Shown here piece by piece: positions 28,391 to 40,865 of a stretch of 64,000 nucleotides of DNA. The position numbers and the translations under genes are program-made. The notes below the pieces were generated by a model. The model saw only the letters and a program-made list of their open reading frames with translations, did not search any database and was not told where the DNA came from. Within the stretch, counting starts at the first letter, position 1; every line of letters begins with the position of its first letter. The DNA is from Cupriavidus pauculus (lineage in GTDB: Bacteria > Pseudomonadota > Gammaproteobacteria > Burkholderiales > Burkholderiaceae). The stretch is from assembly GCF_008693385.1 (NCBI RefSeq), contig NZ_CP044065.1, positions 248,001 through 312,000 of the forward strand. The letters run 5' to 3'.

Positions 28391-29596
28391 ATGGTTTCCG
28401 GTCGCCTGCGCACAGTTCTCATCAAGGTTCACCTGTATATCGGCCTGTCGTTCGGGCTGCTGTTCGTCCTGCTGGGCCTGACGGGCACCGCCATCGCCTG
28501 GCGCGACGAGCTCGATGCCGCGCTCAATCCGGAGCTGCTGGTGTCTTCCGCGCCCGCACGCATCCCCGTGGGCGGCCCATCGATTGATGCAATCTATCGA
28601 AAACTGTCCGCCGATCCGCATTACGGGCGTCCCAATACGCTGATGCTGCCGATGCACGAGGATGGCGTGTTCATCGCCGCCTATCCGATCAAGGGGCCGG
28701 CAGCCAGCCCGGGCCGGTCGCGCCAGGTCATGATCGACCCGATCACGCTCGAGGTGAAGGGCGAACGGTTATGGGGCGTGCCGGGGCTGTCGCGCGCGCA
28801 GCTGCTGCCGACGCTGTTCCACCTGCACCGCTATCTGCTGACGGGCGACACCGGCAAGACCATTATTGGCATGACCGGCATGGTGATCCTGATCTCGGTG
28901 ATCGTCGGTCTGGCGCTGTGGTGGCCCAAGATGAACAAGCGCTCGTGGCTGCAGTCGGTCCGCATCACCCACGGCGGCTCGTGGTCGCGCTTCAATTTCT
29001 CGCTGCACCGCGCCGGCGGGCTGTTCATTGCGCCGGTGATGCTGGTCAGCGCGTTCTCGGGCTGGTATCTGAACCTGCCGAAGTGGGTCACGCCGCTGAT
29101 CTCGAGCGTGATGACCGTGTCGCCGCCCGTGAAGCACCAGTCGGCCCCGGCCGCGCCCGGGGCCGAGACGCTGTCGCCGGCGCTGGCCGTGGCGGCCGCG
29201 CAGCGCGAGTTTCCGGATGCCCTGGTCACGCGCGTGAGCCTGCCCCGCAAGGCCGGCGACGCCTACGAGATCCGTCTGCGCCAGCCCGGCGAGATCCGCG
29301 AGGATTCGGGCGCCACGCGCCTCTGGCTCGACGCCCATACGGGGCAGCGCATCGCCGCGCGCGATCCGAAGCAGGCCGCGTCCGGCGATACGTTCATCAA
29401 CTGGCTGTTCCCGTTGCACACGGGCGAGGCGTTCGGGATTCCGGGGCGCGTGTTCATGACGCTATACGGCCTGACGCCGCTGGCGTTCGCGCTGACGGGA
29501 ATCCTGATCTGGTGGAAGCGCCGCTCGGGCCATCGACGGCACTTGCAGCGCGAGCAGGAGCGGGCGCGGACGCGGACGAAACTGACCCGCGCCTGA
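28391..29596 (+). CDS. PepSY-associated transmembrane protein
   Basis: 401 residues. Four hydrophobic segments are visible, near residues 12-36, 158-178, 210-230 and 355-378. N-terminal VHLYIGLSFGLLFVLLGLTG, the HLHRYLL and SLHRAGG histidines and the final LTGILIWWKRR are typical of the PepSY-TM family, often found near siderophore or haem uptake genes and proposed to be membrane reductases. No uptake receptor is adjacent here. The role is uncertain. Confidence 0.85.
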   Translation: MVSGRLRTVLIKVHLYIGLSFGLLFVLLGLTGTAIAWRDELDAALNPELLVSSAPARIPVGGPSIDAIYRKLSADPHYGRPNTLMLPMHEDGVFIAAYPIKGPAASPGRSRQVMIDPITLEVKGERLWGVPGLSRAQLLPTLFHLHRYLLTGDTGKTIIGMTGMVILISVIVGLALWWPKMNKRSWLQSVRITHGGSWSRFNFSLHRAGGLFIAPVMLVSAFSGWYLNLPKWVTPLISSVMTVSPPVKHQSAPAAPGAETLSPALAVAAAQREFPDALVTRVSLPRKAGDAYEIRLRQPGEIREDSGATRLWLDAHTGQRIAARDPKQAASGDTFINWLFPLHTGEAFGIPGRVFMTLYGLTPLAFALTGILIWWKRRSGHRRHLQREQERARTRTKLTRA

Positions 29597-29599
29597 CCG

Positions 29600-31468
<1,869 letters not shown>

Positions 31469-31660
31469 TCAGTTGTCGAGCGAGTAGACGTACGGCTTCT
31501 GCGCCACGCGCGAGTCGGCGGCGCGCTCGCGCTCGTCGAGGTCGATCGGCGCCTTGTCCCACAGCAGGGAGCGGCCTTCACGCTGTTCCGACTCGAGCGC
31601 CGGGCGCTCCTGCTTGAGGGTCTTGAGGAACTGGGTGATGTCCGATTCGTACATGGCCAT
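31469..31660 (-). CDS. DUF3460 family small protein
   Basis: 63 residues. The protein (YESDITQFLKTLKQ near the start, then SLLWDKAPIDLDE and a KPYVYSLDN end) matches a small protein family known from Burkholderiales and commonly found beside scpA. Function unknown. Start 31660 or 31654 (MYESD). It is the first gene of the DUF3460-scpA-panC unit. Confidence 0.85.
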   Translation of the reverse strand: MAMYESDITQFLKTLKQERPALESEQREGRSLLWDKAPIDLDERERAADSRVAQKPYVYSLDN

Positions 31661-31860
31661 GATGAAACCTGTGCCCGACGGGGCGAGTTGGTGTGGGTGG
31701 GGCTGGATTTTACCGTATCGGCGACGATCGCTGACGAAATTGCGCGGAATCGGGTCCGCGCGCGCGCCTTCGCCCCGAAAGCCGCCTCCATGGCCGATTT
31801 CTCGCAGTCGCGGGACGCCGGGTGTGGTCAAATAGCGACTTCGCTGGTTCGAACTGACGG

Positions 31861-33702
31861 ATGACGAGAGACCGGGGCCGCCGCGCCGCCACGACCCTTC
31901 TTCTGCGCTTGTCGCGGCGCCCCCCGCCCGTGTTCCGGTTCGCGTGCGCGCCGTCGTGTGCGTTGGCGTGCGCGTTGTCATTGGCGTGCGTGTTGTACGC
32001 GGCGCCGGCCGCCGCGACCTACAAGGTCGTGGTGGACGCCCCGAAGCCGCTCGAGGACATGCTCAAGGAGCATCTGGACCTCGCGCGGTACGCCAGCCGC
32101 ACGGACCTGTCCGACGACCAGTTCAAGTACATGGTGGAAACCGTGGGCGACCAGGTGCGCCAGTTCGCATCCACGGAAGGCTGGTTCGATCCGACCACGA
32201 CCGCGCGCGTGGAAGGCGAGGGCGACGGTCGCGTGGTCCACCTGACCGTCGATGCCGGCGCGCGCACGCTGATCCGCAGCGTCGATGTGTCGGTTTCCGG
32301 CCCCGCGGCCACGCAGTCGCCCGAGCAGGTGGCCGAGATGCGGGCCAAATGGGGCCTGCCCGTCGGCGACCCGTTCCGGCAGGAAGACTGGGACAAGGCC
32401 AAGGACAACGCGCTGCTCACGCTGCAGAGCAAGAGCTACTACGGCGCGAAGCTCGCGTCGTCGCGCGCGCGCGTGGAGGCGGACGAGCATGCGGCAGACC
32501 TCACCGCGAAGTACGACAGCGGGCCGGCCTATATCCTCGGCCCGGTCAAGATCTCGGGCACGCGCCGCTATCCCGAGCAGATCATCCGCAACGTGAACCC
32601 GCTGTCGGTCGGCGAGCCCTATCGCGTGGAGCGGCTGCTCGAACTGCAGCGCGCGATCCAGAACCAGCCGTACTTTTCGAACGCGCAGGTAGACCTCGAG
32701 GAACCGGGTCCGGACGCGGCCGCGAGCGATACCGTGATCGCGCCCGTGAGCGTGCGCGTGCGGGAGTATCCGGTACACCGGCTCACGTCCGGTGTCGGCT
32801 TCACGACCGACACGGGTGCGCAGGTGGAAGGCCGCTATTCGTACTACAACCTGTTCAACCGCGCGTGGGTGTTCGACTCGCAGGCGCGGATCGAGCAGAA
32901 GCGCCAGTATGCGTTCCTCGAGACGGCGATGCCGCCGGACTCGCATACCTACCGCAACAGCCTGTACGGGAGCTACGAGCGCACGATCGACATCGAGAGC
33001 ACGGACCTGACGAGCTGGCGCACGGGCCTCAAGCGTTCGCGCTCGCGCGAGAAATACGACACCACGTTCTCGCTCGATTTCTACTACGACAACCTCGTCC
33101 CGTACGGGCAGGACGCGCAGATCTCGAAGGCGCTGGTGCCCGCCTTCGCATGGACGCGCCGCGATGTGGACAACCCCGTGTTCCCGCGCCGCGGCAACGT
33201 CATCAATACGCAGGTCGGCGTGGCGACCAAGAACATCCTGTCCGATGCGACGTTTCTGCGGCTCTATGGACGCATTCGCCAGTACGTGCCCGTGGGCACG
33301 CGCGATCTTTTCATCGCGCGGCTTGAACTCGGCGCGGACCTGACCTCGTCCGATCCGGCCAAGATCCCGGCCTCGCTGCGGTTCCGCGCGGGCGGCACCG
33401 ACTCGATCCGCGGCTACAGCTACCAGTCGATCGGCACGCCGGACGGCGCGAGCGTGCTGCCCGCGCGCTACCTCGGCACCGGCAGCCTCGAGTATCAGTA
33501 CTGGTTCAAGCCGGACTGGGGCGTGGCGGTATTCTGGGATGTGGGCACCGCGACCAACTCGATCCAGGGCATCACGCTGTACAACGGCGTGGGTGTCGGC
33601 GCGCGCTGGCGAAGTCCCGTGGGGCCGCTGCAGCTCGACCTCGGCTACGGCATCCAGCAGAACCAGTTCCGGCCGCATATCTCGCTGGGGGTGGCGTTCT
33701 GA
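31861..33702 (+). CDS. tamA: translocation and assembly module outer-membrane protein TamA
   Basis: 613 residues. A signal peptide-like segment (about residues 28-52, ending YAAPAAAT) is followed by POTRA-like domains and a C-terminal Omp85 barrel. Barrel features are GVGFTTDTGAQVEGRY, the RFRAGGTDSIRGYSYQSIG loop and the final strand FRPHISLGVAF ending in Phe. The partner gene tamB overlaps by one base (TGATG). TamA and TamB together help insert certain outer-membrane proteins and move lipids between the membranes. Confidence 0.92.
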   Translation: MTRDRGRRAATTLLLRLSRRPPPVFRFACAPSCALACALSLACVLYAAPAAATYKVVVDAPKPLEDMLKEHLDLARYASRTDLSDDQFKYMVETVGDQVRQFASTEGWFDPTTTARVEGEGDGRVVHLTVDAGARTLIRSVDVSVSGPAATQSPEQVAEMRAKWGLPVGDPFRQEDWDKAKDNALLTLQSKSYYGAKLASSRARVEADEHAADLTAKYDSGPAYILGPVKISGTRRYPEQIIRNVNPLSVGEPYRVERLLELQRAIQNQPYFSNAQVDLEEPGPDAAASDTVIAPVSVRVREYPVHRLTSGVGFTTDTGAQVEGRYSYYNLFNRAWVFDSQARIEQKRQYAFLETAMPPDSHTYRNSLYGSYERTIDIESTDLTSWRTGLKRSRSREKYDTTFSLDFYYDNLVPYGQDAQISKALVPAFAWTRRDVDNPVFPRRGNVINTQVGVATKNILSDATFLRLYGRIRQYVPVGTRDLFIARLELGADLTSSDPAKIPASLRFRAGGTDSIRGYSYQSIGTPDGASVLPARYLGTGSLEYQYWFKPDWGVAVFWDVGTATNSIQGITLYNGVGVGARWRSPVGPLQLDLGYGIQQNQFRPHISLGVAF

Positions 33703-36700
33703 TGAACAGACCGGACATGCCCCCCATGCCGCGCCCGGACGACGACGCGCCGCGCCCCGCGCGCCAGCCGCGCCGACGGGCATCGCGCATCTTGCGCGTG
33801 TTCGCGTGGATCGGCGCGGTCATCGCGCTGCTGGTGGTCCTGCTGATCGGCGCCGTCGTGCTCGCGCTGCGCACCGAGGGCGGCACGCGGCAGCTCTGGT
33901 CGGTGGCCACGCGGCTCTCCGCCGGCATGCTCGCGGGCGAGTTCGAAGGCGGCACCGTGGCCACGGGCCTCCGCCTGCGCAACGTGGTGTATGCGAGCGG
34001 CGAGGGCGATACCGCCACGCGCGTGGCCATCGATCGCATCGACGGCACGTGGTCGTTCGCATGGTCGCCGGCACGGCTGCATGTGCAGGACCTGCGTATC
34101 GGCAATGTCGACGCGAAGCTGCCGCCGGCGGCGCCCGATCAGGCGGACCGCGCACCGGCGCGCATGCCGGACTCGCTGTCGCTGCCGCTGGCCATCGATA
34201 TCGACACGCTGACGCTCGCGCAGCTGTCGCTGGTCCAGGGCAATGCGCCGACGGCCACGCCGCTGGTCTTCAAGGCGCTGGCCGCGGCGCTGCATTCCGA
34301 TGGCACGAACCATCGGCTGACCGTCGATCGGCTCGTCACGCCCTACGGCACGCTGCAGGCCAATGCGCAACTGGCCGGGCCAAAGCCGTATCCGCTCACG
34401 GCGGAAGCGCTGCTCGAAGGGCAGTGGCAGAAGGAAACGTTCGCGCTGTCCGCCAACGTGTCCGGCTCGCTCGACGCGCTGCGCGCGCAGGTGGAGGCGA
34501 CCGGCGACCGGATTCGCGGCCGCGCCACGGCCGACCTCACGCCGTTCGGCGCGGTACCGTTCACGCATCTGCTCGTCGATGGCGAGCGCATCAATCCGCG
34601 CCTGTTCAGCCCCGGCGCGCCGCAGGCCAACCTGACCGTGCACGCGGAGCTGCGCCCCGTGGAGGCGGTGGCGCCGCCGCCCGTGATCGCACGGCCGCAG
34701 CCGGGCCAGACCGCGGCGAGTGCCGTGGCGGAGGCTTCGGCGGCGTCGGCCTCCGCGCCGGTGCCGACACCGGCGACCCCCGCGCCCGGCACGCCGCCGC
34801 TGGCCGTGGCGGGCGAGATCACGGTGCGCAATCTCGAGCCCGGTCCGATCGACAAGGAACGGCTGCCCGTGGAATCCGTGCACGCGCGCGTGGAGGTCAG
34901 CGAGGCCGCGCAGAGCGTGCGGGACCTGCGCATCGCGCTGTCGGGCAAGGGCGAGATTCTGGGGCAGGGCATGCTGCGCGACGGCCGCGGCGGCTTCGAC
35001 CTCGACGTGCGCCGGCTCGACGTGGCCGCGCTGCATACCGCGCTCGTGCCCACGCGGCTCGCGGGCCCGGTGATCCTGCGGCTCGAGCCGGGCCGCCAGA
35101 GCGTGGCCCTCGATCTCGCGGGCGGCGAGCTCAAGCTGTTTGCCGATGCGCGCGTCGATGAGGATGCGGTCACGCTGACGTCCCTGCGCGCGGGCATCGG
35201 CGCGGGCACGCTGACCGCCGACGGCAAGCTCGCGCTCAAGGAGGAGCAGGCCTTCCAGTTCAAGGGCAAGCTCGCGAACTTCGATCCCGCGCGCGTTGCC
35301 AAGGTGGCGCCGGGCCGCATCAACGCGGACTTCTCCACCACGGGCTCGCTGGCCGCGGGGGCGAACAAGGACGCGCTGCGCGTGGCCGTGGATTTCGCGC
35401 TGCGCGAAAGCGAGTATGCGGGGCTGCCGATGACGGGCAACGGCAAGATCCGGCTCGAAGGCGAACGGCTGCTGCCGAGCGAGGCGTCGCTGAGCATGGC
35501 CGGCAACCAGGTGGACCTGCGCGGGAGCTTCGGCGCGCGCGGCGACCGCCTCAGGGTCGCGATCGACGCGCCGCAGCTGGACCGCCTCAAGTTCGGCGTG
35601 GCCGGCCGCGCGAAGGTCGATGCCGACATCACGGGGACGATGCGGCGGCCCGAGATCGTCGGCGATTACAGCGCGCAGGGTCTCGTGTTTGGCCCCCACA
35701 AGCTCGCGAGTGCCAGCGGCCACGCCGAACTGCGCGGCGGCCTCGACGGCACGCTGTCCGCGCAGCTGACCGCGCGCGACTATCAGGGGCCCGACGCGGT
35801 CATCCGCACGCTCGACGCGAACCTTGCGGGCACGCAGGCCAATCACACGTTCGAGGCGAAGGCAGCCGGCACCGTGCGGCGCCGGCAGGTGCAGCTGAAC
35901 GTGGCGGGGCAGGGTGCATGGCAGGGCAGCGATCGAAACGGCGGGGGCTGGAATGGCACGATCCGCACGCTCGAGGAGCGCGGCGCGGTCAATCTGCGCC
36001 TGACCGCGCCCACCACGCTGCTGGTGGCGGACCAGCATATCAAGGTCGGCGCGGCGCGCTTCGCGTTCGATAACGCCGCGCTGGCCATCGACGGGCTCGA
36101 CTGGGACCACGGCCGCATCCGCACCGCGGGGTCGCTCGATGGCGTGCGCGTGGCGCATGTGCTCGAACTCGTCGAACTGTTCAGCGGCGAGGCGCCGCCC
36201 GTGCGCTCGGACCTCGTGCTCGACGGCAAGTGGAACCTCACGCTCGCCGAGACGGCCTCGGGGTTTGCGGAAATCCGCCGGCGGTCGGGCGATGCCTCGA
36301 TCAATGCGGGCCGGGGATGGACCACGCTCGGCCTCGGCGAGACGCAGCTGCGCGCCGATATCGCCGGCAATCGCGTCACGCTGCGCGGCGGCACCGTGGC
36401 CGAGCGCATCGGACGCATCGTCGTCGATGCGTCGGCGGGCCTCGTGACCGAGCAGGGCCTGCAGAACGTCGGCCCCGCGTCCACGCTCGATGGCACCGTG
36501 GCGTTCGATATCCCGAGGCTCAAGTCGCTCGAGGCGTTCACGGGGCCGCAGTACGCGCTCGAAGGCAAGCTCGCCGCGAATATCAAGCTCGCTGGCACCG
36601 TGGGCAAGCCGCTGCTGACGGGGAATGTCGATGGCAGCGGCATCGGCGTGACGCTTTACGACCTCGGCATCCGCCTGACCGACGGCATCGTGCAGGTCGT

Positions 36701-37910
36701 GCTCGACCAGAACACCGTGGAACTCAGGCAGGTGCGTTTCCGCGGCGGCGACGGCACGCTGACGGCGACGGGCGCGATCAAGCTCGGCGAGTCCGATCCG
36801 AACCTCACGGGCAAGATCGTCGCGGACAAGCTGCAGCTGTTCGCGAGCCCCGAGCGCACGCTCATCGTGTCGGGCGAGGCCGGTATCGCCAACGAGGACC
36901 GCAAGCTGGCGATTCGCGGCAAGTTCCGCGTCGATCGCGGGCTGTTCGACCTGCCTAAGGCCGGGGCGCCGGAACTCGGCGACGATGTGGTGGTGATCCG
37001 CCGCAGCGACCAGCGCGAATTGCCGACCGCCAGTGCGCCGGTGCCCGAGGACAAGCCCACGAGCCAGTTCAGCCCGGTGATCGACCTCACGATCGATCTC
37101 GGCAACAACTTCCGCTTCCGGGGCGCGGGCGCGGACCTGCTGCTCGCGGGACAGCTCGGCATTGCCAGCGCGCCGCTCACGCCGCTGCGCGCGACGGGAA
37201 CGGTGCGCGTGGTCGATGGCACGTACGAGGCCTTCGGCCGCAAGCTCAATATCGAACGCGGCATCGTGAACTTCAACGGGCCCATCGGCAATCCGAACAT
37301 CAATATCCGCGCGATGCGCCGCAATCAGGAGGTGGAGGCGGGCGTCGAGGTGACGGGCACCGTGCGGTTGCCGCGCGTGCGGCTGGTGTCCGAGCCCAAC
37401 GTGCCCGACGAAGACAAGCTCTCGTGGCTGATGTTCGGCTACGGCGCGGAGAGCGCGGGCGCGGGACAGCAGCGGCAGCTGAGCGGCGGGGCGCTCGGGG
37501 GCGCGGCGCTCGGCATGATCGGCGCGCGCGCGGGCAAGGGCATCGTCCAGCATTTCGGCATCGACGAGTTCTCGATCGGGCCGAGTACCGCGGGCCTGAA
37601 CGACCAGCAGGTGGTCAGCGTGGGCAAGGCCGTGACCGAGCAGATTTCGGTCGGCTACGAGCAGAGCCTGACGTCGGCGTCCAATATCGTCAAGCTGACG
37701 TGGGCGTTCTCGCGGCGGTGGTCGCTGATTGCCAAGGGCGGGTCGATCAACGGGCTATCGGTGCTGTTCAACCGCCGGTTCAACAACTGGAGTAGTCTGT
37801 TCGCGGGGAGCACCAACCGGCGGACGACCGATGTCGATCCGGATCTGTCGCCCGACGGCCGGCCGGCCAGCGAGCCCGCCGGCGATCCGGTCGAAGCCAT
37901 CAAGCGTTGA
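33702..37910 (+). CDS. tamB: translocation and assembly module inner-membrane protein TamB
   Basis: 1402 residues. An N-terminal membrane anchor (about residues 29-55, VFAWIGAVIALLVVLLIGAV) precedes a very long region of repeated beta strands (AsmA/TamB type). The C-terminal DUF490 domain includes RATGTVRVVDGTYEAFGRKL, the INIRAMRRNQEVEAGVEVTG segment and WLMFGYGAESAGAG. It forms a periplasm-spanning groove to TamA. The length is normal. The gene is translationally coupled to tamA. Confidence 0.93.
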   Translation: MNRPDMPPMPRPDDDAPRPARQPRRRASRILRVFAWIGAVIALLVVLLIGAVVLALRTEGGTRQLWSVATRLSAGMLAGEFEGGTVATGLRLRNVVYASGEGDTATRVAIDRIDGTWSFAWSPARLHVQDLRIGNVDAKLPPAAPDQADRAPARMPDSLSLPLAIDIDTLTLAQLSLVQGNAPTATPLVFKALAAALHSDGTNHRLTVDRLVTPYGTLQANAQLAGPKPYPLTAEALLEGQWQKETFALSANVSGSLDALRAQVEATGDRIRGRATADLTPFGAVPFTHLLVDGERINPRLFSPGAPQANLTVHAELRPVEAVAPPPVIARPQPGQTAASAVAEASAASASAPVPTPATPAPGTPPLAVAGEITVRNLEPGPIDKERLPVESVHARVEVSEAAQSVRDLRIALSGKGEILGQGMLRDGRGGFDLDVRRLDVAALHTALVPTRLAGPVILRLEPGRQSVALDLAGGELKLFADARVDEDAVTLTSLRAGIGAGTLTADGKLALKEEQAFQFKGKLANFDPARVAKVAPGRINADFSTTGSLAAGANKDALRVAVDFALRESEYAGLPMTGNGKIRLEGERLLPSEASLSMAGNQVDLRGSFGARGDRLRVAIDAPQLDRLKFGVAGRAKVDADITGTMRRPEIVGDYSAQGLVFGPHKLASASGHAELRGGLDGTLSAQLTARDYQGPDAVIRTLDANLAGTQANHTFEAKAAGTVRRRQVQLNVAGQGAWQGSDRNGGGWNGTIRTLEERGAVNLRLTAPTTLLVADQHIKVGAARFAFDNAALAIDGLDWDHGRIRTAGSLDGVRVAHVLELVELFSGEAPPVRSDLVLDGKWNLTLAETASGFAEIRRRSGDASINAGRGWTTLGLGETQLRADIAGNRVTLRGGTVAERIGRIVVDASAGLVTEQGLQNVGPASTLDGTVAFDIPRLKSLEAFTGPQYALEGKLAANIKLAGTVGKPLLTGNVDGSGIGVTLYDLGIRLTDGIVQVVLDQNTVELRQVRFRGGDGTLTATGAIKLGESDPNLTGKIVADKLQLFASPERTLIVSGEAGIANEDRKLAIRGKFRVDRGLFDLPKAGAPELGDDVVVIRRSDQRELPTASAPVPEDKPTSQFSPVIDLTIDLGNNFRFRGAGADLLLAGQLGIASAPLTPLRATGTVRVVDGTYEAFGRKLNIERGIVNFNGPIGNPNINIRAMRRNQEVEAGVEVTGTVRLPRVRLVSEPNVPDEDKLSWLMFGYGAESAGAGQQRQLSGGALGGAALGMIGARAGKGIVQHFGIDEFSIGPSTAGLNDQQVVSVGKAVTEQISVGYEQSLTSASNIVKLTWAFSRRWSLIAKGGSINGLSVLFNRRFNNWSSLFAGSTNRRTTDVDPDLSPDGRPASEPAGDPVEAIKR

Positions 37911-37939
37911 GCGGTGGATGCCGCCCCTCTGGAGACGAC

Positions 37940-38527
37940 ATGCGAAACCCTGACGCGTCTGCCCGACGCCTTGCCGCCATGGGAATGATTGCTGCCTTGC
38001 TGGCGCTGGTCGGATGCGACCAGCAGAAGGTCGATGAAGCGATGAAGAAGGCCGGCGATACCGCGCGTGGCGTGTGGAACAGCGTCAAGCCGGACAGCCA
38101 GCTGTTCAAGGGCATCGAGATCGGCCGCTCGACCGAGGACGATATCCGCCGGCAGGCGGGCAAGCCCGAGATCGTATGGGAGGAATCGGACGGCGGACGC
38201 CGGCTCGAGTATCCGCGCGGGCCCGAGGGGGCCACCACGTGGATGGTGACGATCGGGCCGGACAATACCGTAAGAAAGATCGAACAGGTCCTGACGGCCG
38301 AGAACTTCGCGCGGGTGCGGCCCGGGATGACACAGGACGCGATACGCCGCCTGCTCGGCAAGCCGACAAAGATCGAGAAGTTCGCGTTGAAGCAGGAAGA
38401 GGTCTGGGGCTACCGCTGGTACGAGACGCCCAACGACCGGGCGTTCTTCAACGTGCATTTCGACCCGCAGGGGACGGTAACGACGACGTCTCGCAGCGAC
38501 GATCCGTCGCGGCGGCAGGGCGGCTGA
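37940..38527 (+). CDS. BamE/OmlA-like outer-membrane lipoprotein
   Basis: 195 residues. Lipobox ALVGC places the lipidated Cys at residue 26. Two SmpA/OmlA-like units are suggested: GIEIGRSTEDDIRRQAGKPE and VRPGMTQDAIRRLLGKPTK, each followed by beta strands (WGYRWYETP). BamE-type lipoproteins support outer-membrane protein assembly. This one sits 29 bases after tamB and so may serve the TAM system; that link is inferred. GGAGA precedes the ATG at 37940. Confidence 0.85.
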   Translation: MRNPDASARRLAAMGMIAALLALVGCDQQKVDEAMKKAGDTARGVWNSVKPDSQLFKGIEIGRSTEDDIRRQAGKPEIVWEESDGGRRLEYPRGPEGATTWMVTIGPDNTVRKIEQVLTAENFARVRPGMTQDAIRRLLGKPTKIEKFALKQEEVWGYRWYETPNDRAFFNVHFDPQGTVTTTSRSDDPSRRQGG

Positions 38528-38530
38528 GGG

Positions 38531-38560
38531 CGATCGAGGGCGATCGAGGGCGATCGAGGG
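38531..38560. repeat. 10-bp tandem repeat, 3 copies
   Basis: GATCGAGGGC occurs three times, head to tail, between the convergent BamE-like gene and metG. Confidence 0.9.
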
Positions 38561-38585
38561 CCGGCGCCCCCAACCGTTTTACCCC

Positions 38586-40646
38586 TTAGCGAATGCGCAT
38601 GCCCGGGACCGCGCCGTCGTGCGGTTCCAGGATCCACAGGCCCGGATTGGCCTTTTCGTCGGCCGCGCTGGCCGCGAGGACCATGCCCTCGGACACGCCG
38701 AACTTCATCTTGCGCGGCGCGAGGTTGGCGACCATCACGGTCAGCTTGCCCACGAGCTGCTCGGGCGAGTAGGCCGACTGGATCCCCGAGAACACGTTGC
38801 GCGTCTTGCCTTCGCCGAGATCCAGCGTGAGCTGCAGCAGCTTGTTCGAGCCCTCCACCTTCTGGCAGTCCACGATCTTCGCCACGCGCAGGTCCACCTT
38901 GGCGAAGTCGTCGATCGTGATCGTCTCGGCGATCGGCTCGATGGCAGGCGCGCCCGAGGCCGCCGGCGCCGTGGCCTGCAGCGACTCGCGGTTAGCCGCC
39001 AGCAGCGCTTCCACCTGCTTGCCATCGACGCGCGTCATCAGGTGCGAGTACGGCTGCACCGGGCGCGACGACGACAGTTGCGTATCGATCGCGCGCCAGT
39101 CGAGCGGCGCCACGTTGAGGAAGCGCTCGACGCCGGCCGCCATGGCCGGCAGCACGGGCTTCAGGTACACGGTCAGCAGGCGGAACGCCTCGAGGCACAC
39201 CGAGCACGCCGCATGCAGGGCCGCGCGCTTCGCCTCGTCCCTGGCGAGTTCCCAGGGCTTCTCGGTATCGACGAACGCGTTCACGGTGTCGGTGAGTTCC
39301 ATCACGAGGCGCAGCGCCTTGCTGTATTCGCGCGCTTCATAGAGCTGCGCGACCTGCGGCGCGGCTTCGCGTAACTGCAGCAGCAGCGGATGCGCGAGCG
39401 CGCCGTCATCGACCTTGCCGTCGAAACGCTTGACGAGGAAACCCGCCGCGCGGCTCGCGATATTGACGTACTTGCCCACGAGGTCGCTGTTCACGCGCGC
39501 GATGAAGTCGTCGAGGTTCAGGTCGAGGTCTTCCATGCTCGCGTTGAGCTTGGCCGCGAAGTAATAGCGCAGCCATTCGGGGTTCATGCCCGTGTCGATA
39601 TAGCTCTGGGCCGTGATGAACGTGCCGCGCGACTTGCTCATCTTGGCGCCATCGACGGTGAGGAAGCCGTGCGCGAACACGTTGGTCGGCGTGCGATGGC
39701 CCGAGAAGCGCAGCATCGCGGGCCAGAACAGCGTGTGGAAGTACAGGATGTCCTTGCCGATGAAGTGGTACTGCTCGGCGGTCGAATGGGGGCCTACCCA
39801 GGCGTCGAAGTCGATGCCGCGCTGCTCGCAGAGGTTCTTGAAGCTCGCGTAGTAGCCGATCGGCGCGTCGAGCCACACGTAGAAGTACTTGCCGGGCGCG
39901 CCCGGAATCTCGAAGCCGAAATAGGGGGCGTCGCGCGAGATATCCCAGTCGGAGAGCGTCGAGGCCTCGCCGTCGCCACCGAGCCACTCCTGCATCTTGT
40001 TGGTGGCCTCGGGCTGCGCGAGATCGGCGACCCATTCGCGCAGGAACGTCTCGCAGCGCGGGTCCGACAGCTTGAAGAAGTAGTGCGTCGAGGACTTGCG
40101 CACGGGCGTGGCGCCCGAGACGGTCGAATACGGGTTGATCAGGTCGGTCGGCGCGTACGTCGTGCCGCACACCTCGCACGAATCGCCGTACTGGTCCTTC
40201 GCGTGGCACTTGGGGCATTCGCCCTTGATGAAGCGGTCCGGCAGGAACATTTCCTTGACCGGATCGTAGAACTGCTCGACGTCGCGCGCGTCGATCAGGT
40301 TCTCGGCCTTCAGCGCGAGGTAGATCTTCTCGCTCAGCACGCGGTTCTCTTCCGAGTCGGTGCTGTAGTAATTGTCGAAGGACACCAGGAAGCTGTCGAA
40401 ATCGCGCTTGTGCTCGGCCCAGACGCGGTCGATCAGCTGCTTCGGGGTGATGCCTTCCTTCTCCGCCCGCAGCATGACCGGCGTGCCGTGCGTGTCGTCG
40501 GCGCCGACGTAGTAGACCTCGTTGCCCATCATGCGCTGGAAGCGGACCCAGATGTCGGTCTGGATGTACTCCACCAGGTGGCCGATATGGATCTGGCCGT
40601 TGGCGTAGGGGAGGGCTGACGTGACGAGGATGCGACGGGCGGTCAT
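38586..40646 (-). CDS. metG: methionyl-tRNA synthetase
   Basis: 686 residues. Class I motifs are QIHIGHL near residue 18 and KMSKSRG near 335. A zinc knuckle is formed by [17 protein letters not shown]. The C-terminal tRNA-binding domain ([24 protein letters not shown]) is present, as in the long dimeric form. It charges tRNA-Met. It is convergent with the BamE-like gene and downstream of the OmpA-like lipoprotein gene. Confidence 0.97.
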   Translation of the reverse strand: MTARRILVTSALPYANGQIHIGHLVEYIQTDIWVRFQRMMGNEVYYVGADDTHGTPVMLRAEKEGITPKQLIDRVWAEHKRDFDSFLVSFDNYYSTDSEENRVLSEKIYLALKAENLIDARDVEQFYDPVKEMFLPDRFIKGECPKCHAKDQYGDSCEVCGTTYAPTDLINPYSTVSGATPVRKSSTHYFFKLSDPRCETFLREWVADLAQPEATNKMQEWLGGDGEASTLSDWDISRDAPYFGFEIPGAPGKYFYVWLDAPIGYYASFKNLCEQRGIDFDAWVGPHSTAEQYHFIGKDILYFHTLFWPAMLRFSGHRTPTNVFAHGFLTVDGAKMSKSRGTFITAQSYIDTGMNPEWLRYYFAAKLNASMEDLDLNLDDFIARVNSDLVGKYVNIASRAAGFLVKRFDGKVDDGALAHPLLLQLREAAPQVAQLYEAREYSKALRLVMELTDTVNAFVDTEKPWELARDEAKRAALHAACSVCLEAFRLLTVYLKPVLPAMAAGVERFLNVAPLDWRAIDTQLSSSRPVQPYSHLMTRVDGKQVEALLAANRESLQATAPAASGAPAIEPIAETITIDDFAKVDLRVAKIVDCQKVEGSNKLLQLTLDLGEGKTRNVFSGIQSAYSPEQLVGKLTVMVANLAPRKMKFGVSEGMVLAASAADEKANPGLWILEPHDGAVPGMRIR

Positions 40647-40727
40647 AGGGGAGCCGATGGGTGATGCAGAGAGGGGAAACGGCTATTTTAGCGGAAGCGC
40701 CGACGCTGGCGGATTTGAGCGCCGGGC

Positions 40728-40757
40728 AAAAAAAAAAGCGCCGGTCGATACCGGCGC
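40728..40757 (-). terminator. terminator of the OmpA-like lipoprotein gene
   Basis: An 8-bp GC stem (GCGCCGGT / ACCGGCGC, loop CGAT) at 40738-40757 is preceded on the plus strand by ten A residues, giving a U-run on the minus strand. It lies about 110 bases past the OmpA-like gene and upstream of metG. Confidence 0.85.
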
Positions 40758-40865
40758 AGCTTTCCACAACGGAAAAGGAGGAGAAATCAGGCACCGCCCG
40801 GGAGGTCAGCCACCTATCGCGAGCCAGCAATCGGTAGCAAGCGGCACCTGAACTCTATGACTCCG

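Noticed and set aside
33645..37553. Minus-strand open frame of 1302 codons opposite tamB
   Set aside because: Low-complexity antisense shadow of a well-supported gene.
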